Of a stretch of 8,064 nt of DNA, positions 4,381-8,064 are shown piece by piece (the stretch's first letter is position 1; each line of letters starts with the position of its first letter). Location: the NCBI GenBank assembly GCA_025361325.1, contig JANYAL010000402.1, forward strand, positions 1 to 8,064, read 5' to 3'. A program made the translations under genes and the position numbers. The stretch is from Bacteroidota bacterium. GTDB lineage: Bacteria; Bacteroidota; Bacteroidia; Chitinophagales; Chitinophagaceae. The notes below the pieces were generated by a model, which was not told where the DNA came from, did not search any database, and saw only the letters and a program-made list of their open reading frames with translations.

Positions 4381-7260
4381 ATGTCAGAAAATACGATCAT
4401 GTTACCACGGGCAATGAAAGCTTCTATTGAATTCAATGTAAGCAAGGATACCCTTGTTGAATTCCTAGAAAGCAAAGGGTTTGACCCGAGTGAAATGCAG
4501 CGGGATTTCAAGCTTACCGAAGAAATGTACCGTGTTGCCCAATCTGAATTTCAGCAGGATAAAGCTGCGAAAGCGAAAGCCCAGCAGGTAGAGTTGATCA
4601 AAACAGGGGGTAATAATGAACCCAAAAAGAAAAAAGACGAGGAAGACTTGTCGATAAAGAAAAAAGAGACCATAAAAGCAAAAGGGACAAATACAGAAGA
4701 AATAAAGTTAGAAACTGAAGTACTATCTGCGGAAAAACAAGTAAAAACAGAAACTGAATCTATTGCTAAACCACCGGAAATCACCAAGATAGCGGCGCCG
4801 GAAATGGAGTCGCTCAAAGTGGTCGATAAAATTGATCCCAGTATCGTTGCCTCCTCAGCAAAACCCAACAAGACAGCTAAAAAGGGCACTGCAACCGAAA
4901 AAGATAAAAAGGTAGAAAAAAAGGTAGGATCCAAAGAGGCTGAAACCTCAAAAGCTAAAAAGACCGATGCTACCCAAGAAGATAAAAAGGAAGATACCCC
5001 GGTAACTGAACCTATAGCGAAAGAAGACGAATCTATAAAAGAACATGTACCAGTTATTGAGAATATACAGGCCAGGAAACTTACTGGCCCCAAAATAATG
5101 GGTAAAATTGAACTTCCTGTTGAAAATGATACCCGTCCAAAAAAAGAATCCGATGAGAAGCGTAAACGCAAGCGTATCCCAATGGAAAAAAAGGGAGGGA
5201 CACAACAGCAGGGTGGTAATGGTCAAATGCAGCAGGGATTTCAGAACAGACGTCCGGGAGGCAGTACTACAGGAACAGGGGCTTCAAACAGGGCAGGTTC
5301 GGCCCCAGGAAGGTTTGCACGCGGCACATCTGCTACAGGCCGACGTGAAGACAAAGTGATTGATGCAAAGGAGATTCAGGATAAATTAAGAGAAACACAG
5401 GCAAAACTTGCCGGTTCCGGAGGAAGAGGTAAAAGCCTAAAAGCAAAATATCGAAAGGCAAAACGCGATGAACAGGCTGAACAGACCGGAGGTTCAACCG
5501 AGGATTCCCATAAACTCCAGATAACTGAATTCATTTCCGTAAGCGAACTGGCTAATCTGATGGATGTAAGTTTTGCTGATGTAATCAGCAAGTGCATGAG
5601 TCTGGGGATTATGGTATCCATTAATCAGCGTCTGGAGGCTGATGTCATTGAGTTGGTGGCCAGCGAATTCAATTATGAAGTGGAATTCATCGGGGTGGAA
5701 GATGCCGCTGAAATGGAAGTGAATAATACGGAGGATAATGAAGAGGATCAGTTGTCCAGGGCACCCATCGTAACTATAATGGGCCACGTTGATCATGGTA
5801 AGACATCACTACTTGATCTTATCCGGAATACCAACGTGATTGCCGGCGAAGCCGGGGGCATCACCCAGCATATTGGCGCTTATGAAGTGACCCTGAAAGA
5901 GGGCAGAAAGATCACTTTTTTGGATACCCCGGGCCACGAGGCTTTCACAGCTATGCGTGCTCGTGGCGCAAAAGTGACAGATATTGCTGTGATCGTGGTG
6001 GCCGCAGACGATGCCGTAATGCCGCAGACCAGGGAAGCCATATCACATGCACAGGCGGCTGGTGTACCCATGATTTTTGCAATCAACAAGATTGATAAGG
6101 ACGGCGCAAATCCAGAAAAGATCAAGGAACAACTGGCAGCAATGAACATACTGGTGGAAAGCTGGGGCGGTAAATATCAAAGCCAGGAAATCAGTGCAAG
6201 AAAAGGGCTTAATATTGACCTGTTACTTGAAAAGATACTGCTTGAAACGGATATCCTGGAATTAAAGGCAAATCCAAACAAGCAGGCCAGTGGTACCATC
6301 ATTGAAGCCACGCTGGACAAAGGCCGTGGCTATGTCGCTACTATTCTGGTACAGAACGGTACTTTGAATATGGGTGATATGATCGTATCCGGACAATATT
6401 TTGGTAAGATAAAGGCCATGTATGACGAACGTAACCAACGCAGGGATACTGCACCACCCTCTACCCCGGTTTTGATCCTAGGATTGAACGGAGCACCTCA
6501 GGCCGGGGAGACTTTCAAAGTGTTCGAGAATGAAAGTGAAGCCAGGGAAGTTGCGTATAAGCGTGGCCAGATATTACGGGAGCAGGGTATGCGGGCCAAA
6601 AAGCACATCACCCTGGATGAGATCGGACGGCGGCTGGCACTGGGAAGTTTCAAGGAATTGAATGTAATTATCAAAGGAGATGTGGATGGTTCAGTGGAAG
6701 CATTGAGTGATTCACTTCAAAAATTAAGTACAGAGGAGATCGTAATCAAAGTGATCCATAAAGCAGTTGGCGCCATCACGGAAAGTGATGTGACTCTGGC
6801 CAATGCATCGGATGCTATCATCATTGGTTTCAATGTACGCCCTTCCATGCAGGCCGCCAAGTTGGCAGAACACGAAGCTATACAGATCAAATTGTATTCC
6901 ATCATCTATAATGCCATCGAAGAGATCAAGAGTGCTATGGAAGGCATGCTGGAACCCGTAGTGGAAGAAAAGATACTGGCAAATGTAGAGATCCGGGAGG
7001 TATATAAATTTGATAAGGCCAGCGTGGCGGGTTGTTTCGTACTGGATGGAAAAATGGCAAGGAATAACCGGATCAGGCTGGTGCGCGATGGTATTGTTAT
7101 ATTTACCGGTGACCTGGGCAGCCTGAAGCGATTCAAGGACGATGCAAAGGAAGTCACCTCCAGTATGGAGTGCGGCTTGACGATCAGGAATTACAACGAT
7201 ATAAAAGCAGGAGATATCGTGGAAGCATTTGAGGAGGTAGAAGTGAAGAGAACGCTGTAA
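4381..7260 (+). CDS. infB: Translation initiation factor IF-2
   Basis: A 959-residue GTPase that brings initiator tRNA to the 30S subunit and promotes 50S joining. Order: a small N-terminal IF2_N-like module (about 8-58), a long Lys/Glu/Thr-rich disordered linker (60-260), the basic patch RKRKRI (261-266), a Gly/Gln/Arg-rich part (270-325), a second IF2_N module (about 379-442), and the G domain with G1 GHVDHGKT (468-475), switch I GEAGGIT (489-495), G3 DTPGH with catalytic His519, G4 NKID (569-572) and G5 SAR (605-607). Domain II starts near 638, domain III near 762 ([11 protein letters not shown]), and the fMet-tRNA-binding C-terminal domain lies at about 860-959. All key residues are present. 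The ATG at 4381 follows an A-rich stretch with no Shine-Dalgarno sequence, usual in this phylum. A second in-frame ATG lies at codon 7. It is separated from nusA by 136 nt without a strong promoter. Confidence 0.97.
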   Translation: MSENTIMLPRAMKASIEFNVSKDTLVEFLESKGFDPSEMQRDFKLTEEMYRVAQSEFQQDKAAKAKAQQVELIKTGGNNEPKKKKDEEDLSIKKKETIKAKGTNTEEIKLETEVLSAEKQVKTETESIAKPPEITKIAAPEMESLKVVDKIDPSIVASSAKPNKTAKKGTATEKDKKVEKKVGSKEAETSKAKKTDATQEDKKEDTPVTEPIAKEDESIKEHVPVIENIQARKLTGPKIMGKIELPVENDTRPKKESDEKRKRKRIPMEKKGGTQQQGGNGQMQQGFQNRRPGGSTTGTGASNRAGSAPGRFARGTSATGRREDKVIDAKEIQDKLRETQAKLAGSGGRGKSLKAKYRKAKRDEQAEQTGGSTEDSHKLQITEFISVSELANLMDVSFADVISKCMSLGIMVSINQRLEADVIELVASEFNYEVEFIGVEDAAEMEVNNTEDNEEDQLSRAPIVTIMGHVDHGKTSLLDLIRNTNVIAGEAGGITQHIGAYEVTLKEGRKITFLDTPGHEAFTAMRARGAKVTDIAVIVVAADDAVMPQTREAISHAQAAGVPMIFAINKIDKDGANPEKIKEQLAAMNILVESWGGKYQSQEISARKGLNIDLLLEKILLETDILELKANPNKQASGTIIEATLDKGRGYVATILVQNGTLNMGDMIVSGQYFGKIKAMYDERNQRRDTAPPSTPVLILGLNGAPQAGETFKVFENESEAREVAYKRGQILREQGMRAKKHITLDEIGRRLALGSFKELNVIIKGDVDGSVEALSDSLQKLSTEEIVIKVIHKAVGAITESDVTLANASDAIIIGFNVRPSMQAAKLAEHEAIQIKLYSIIYNAIEEIKSAMEGMLEPVVEEKILANVEIREVYKFDKASVAGCFVLDGKMARNNRIRLVRDGIVIFTGDLGSLKRFKDDAKEVTSSMECGLTIRNYNDIKAGDIVEAFEEVEVKRTL

Positions 7261-7263
7261 AAA

Positions 7264-7353
7264 GATAAGGGATTTAGGATACTGGATTTGCAATTTATAA
7301 GCTGGCTAATGCCGGTATCCCTTATCCGGCATGCGGTTTCTTGTATCCAATCC
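7264..7353 (+). other. Structured infB-surA intergenic element (possible terminator)
   Basis: Several inverted repeats overlap here. (a) ATGCCGGTAT (7309-7318), loop CCCTT, ATCCGGCAT (7324-7332): 9 bp with one bulged T. (b) Around it, GGATT (7270-7274) and GGATAC (7277-7282) pair with GTATCC (7343-7348) and AATCC (7349-7353): 11 bp with a 2-nt bulge. (c) GATAAGGGAT (7264-7273) is perfectly complementary over 10 bp to ATCCCTTATC (7317-7326), which overlaps (a). Structure (c) excludes (a) and (b). TCTTTTGTT follows the outer stem at about 7357-7365, so this may be the operon's terminator, though the T run is weak. Confidence 0.45.
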
Positions 7354-7405
7354 GAATCTTTTGTTAAATACTACTCCGGCTCACCGTATTGAAAAATTAC
7401 CTTGA

Positions 7406-7413
7406 TACTTTTG
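7406..7413 (+). promoter_or_regulatory. -7 promoter box of surA
   Basis: TACTTTTG matches TAnnTTTG and ends 20 nt before the surA ATG, giving a predicted leader of about 16 nt. The nearest TTG (7389-7391) is only 14 nt upstream, shorter than the usual 17-23, so the -33 part is doubtful. Confidence 0.5.
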
Positions 7414-7433
7414 TAGACTTTTGAAATATTATT

Positions 7434-8064
7434 ATGAAATATTGTTTACTCATATTGACCTCACTTTGTTATTCTCTGAGTATATCTGCACAGACCAGCA
7501 CCCCTAAAAAGGTGGTAGCAGATAAGATACTCGCAGTGGTTGGTGACAAGATCATTTTAAAAAGCGATATTGATAACAGCCTTATTGATATGCAGCGCCA
7601 GGGTATTCAAATACCCCCCAACGGAAGGTGCATGGCCCTTGAACAGGCCATGGGTATAAAGGCACTGGTATTGCAGGCACAGAAAGATTCACTGCCGGTC
7701 ACAGACGAAGAAGTGGAAACGGAAATTGATAACCAAATCCGTTATTTCGTAAGCCAGTATGGTTCCAAAGAAGAACTGGAAAGACAGGCCAACAAGACCG
7801 TGTACCAGTTGAAGGAAGACTTTAAAGAAAGTTTCCGCGACAGAAAACTAGCACAGGCTATGCGCAATAAAATCGTGGAAGATATAAAGATTACGCCCAA
7901 TGAAGTGAAAGCGTATTTCGATAAGATTCCCCCGGACAGCTTACCGCTTTATGAAAGTGCAGTGGTATTGAACCAGCTGGTCATATACCCCAAGGCAAAC
8001 CGTGATGCCGAACAATATTGTATTGACCGGTTGAAGGAATATAAAGAACAGGTGGAAAGCGGCA
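7434..8064 (+). CDS. surA: SurA-type periplasmic chaperone / peptidyl-prolyl isomerase, N-terminal part
   Basis: The first 210 codons of a gene that leaves the window on the right. The product starts MKYCLLILTSLCYSLSISAQ, a signal peptide with likely cleavage after Ala19 or Gln20. It continues KVVADKILAVVGDKIILKSDID (26-47), the characteristic start of the SurA N-terminal chaperone domain, and runs through helices to about residue 165 (ITPNEVKAYFDKIP). This domain binds unfolded outer-membrane proteins in the periplasm. The parvulin isomerase domain(s) would begin after about residue 175 and are mostly outside the window, so catalytic activity cannot be judged. In Bacteroidota such proteins serve outer-membrane biogenesis. 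It has a promoter box of its own after the infB operon. The ATG is the first in frame and is supported by the signal peptide. Cys12 is not in a proper lipobox, so a lipoprotein is unlikely. Confidence 0.88.
   Translation, partial: MKYCLLILTSLCYSLSISAQTSTPKKVVADKILAVVGDKIILKSDIDNSLIDMQRQGIQIPPNGRCMALEQAMGIKALVLQAQKDSLPVTDEEVETEIDNQIRYFVSQYGSKEELERQANKTVYQLKEDFKESFRDRKLAQAMRNKIVEDIKITPNEVKAYFDKIPPDSLPLYESAVVLNQLVIYPKANRDAEQYCIDRLKEYKEQVESG

Noticed and set aside
4551..5171. 206-codon open frame on the minus strand inside infB, rich in Ser/Phe
   Set aside because: Antisense shadow of the Lys/Glu-rich linker codons (AAA/GAA read as TTT/TTC); no promoter or family resemblance.
6724..7293. 189-codon open frame on the minus strand over the infB 3' end
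   Set aside because: Opposes a strongly conserved IF-2 domain, resembles no known family, and has no promoter box.

Overview
The window looks like a chromosomal housekeeping segment from a member of the Bacteroidota, most likely Chitinophagaceae or a close relative. The taxonomic call is inferred from four things: repeated promoter boxes of the Bacteroidota type TAnnTTTG, start codons without a Shine-Dalgarno sequence, a NusA of about 416 residues that begins MASINLIDSFQEF, and typical Bacteroidota families (DUF4834-like small membrane protein, OMP beta-barrel, PurF-like amidotransferase with the RGQDGAG motif). No mobile element, CRISPR array, phage gene or defence gene was seen.

Left part (1-2304): the 5' end of a PurF-like amidophosphoribosyltransferase gene (minus strand, cut by the window edge), then an exported outer-membrane beta-barrel protein (minus), then a tRNA with CAU anticodon (minus) that has its own promoter, a leader hairpin and an intrinsic terminator. 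Divergent from the tRNA is a HAD-family phosphatase (plus). It converges on a short membrane protein (minus), which is read best from an internal ATG just downstream of its own promoter box.

Central and right part (2388-8064, plus): a well-formed promoter and a 50-nt leader that is mostly one 10-bp hairpin precede rimP-nusA-infB, the conserved translation/transcription operon: 30S maturation factor RimP, elongation/termination factor NusA and initiation factor IF-2. After infB comes a short intergenic stretch with several overlapping inverted repeats, then a promoter box and the start of surA, a periplasmic chaperone/peptidyl-prolyl isomerase (cut by the right edge).

The genes are ordinary. 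The points worth a second look are in the non-coding parts: the rimP leader hairpin (possible attenuator or autoregulatory site) with an overlapping 35-codon upstream reading frame, the hairpin that makes up the whole tRNA leader, the competing structures between infB and surA, and a set of promoters that predict very short or almost absent 5' leaders.
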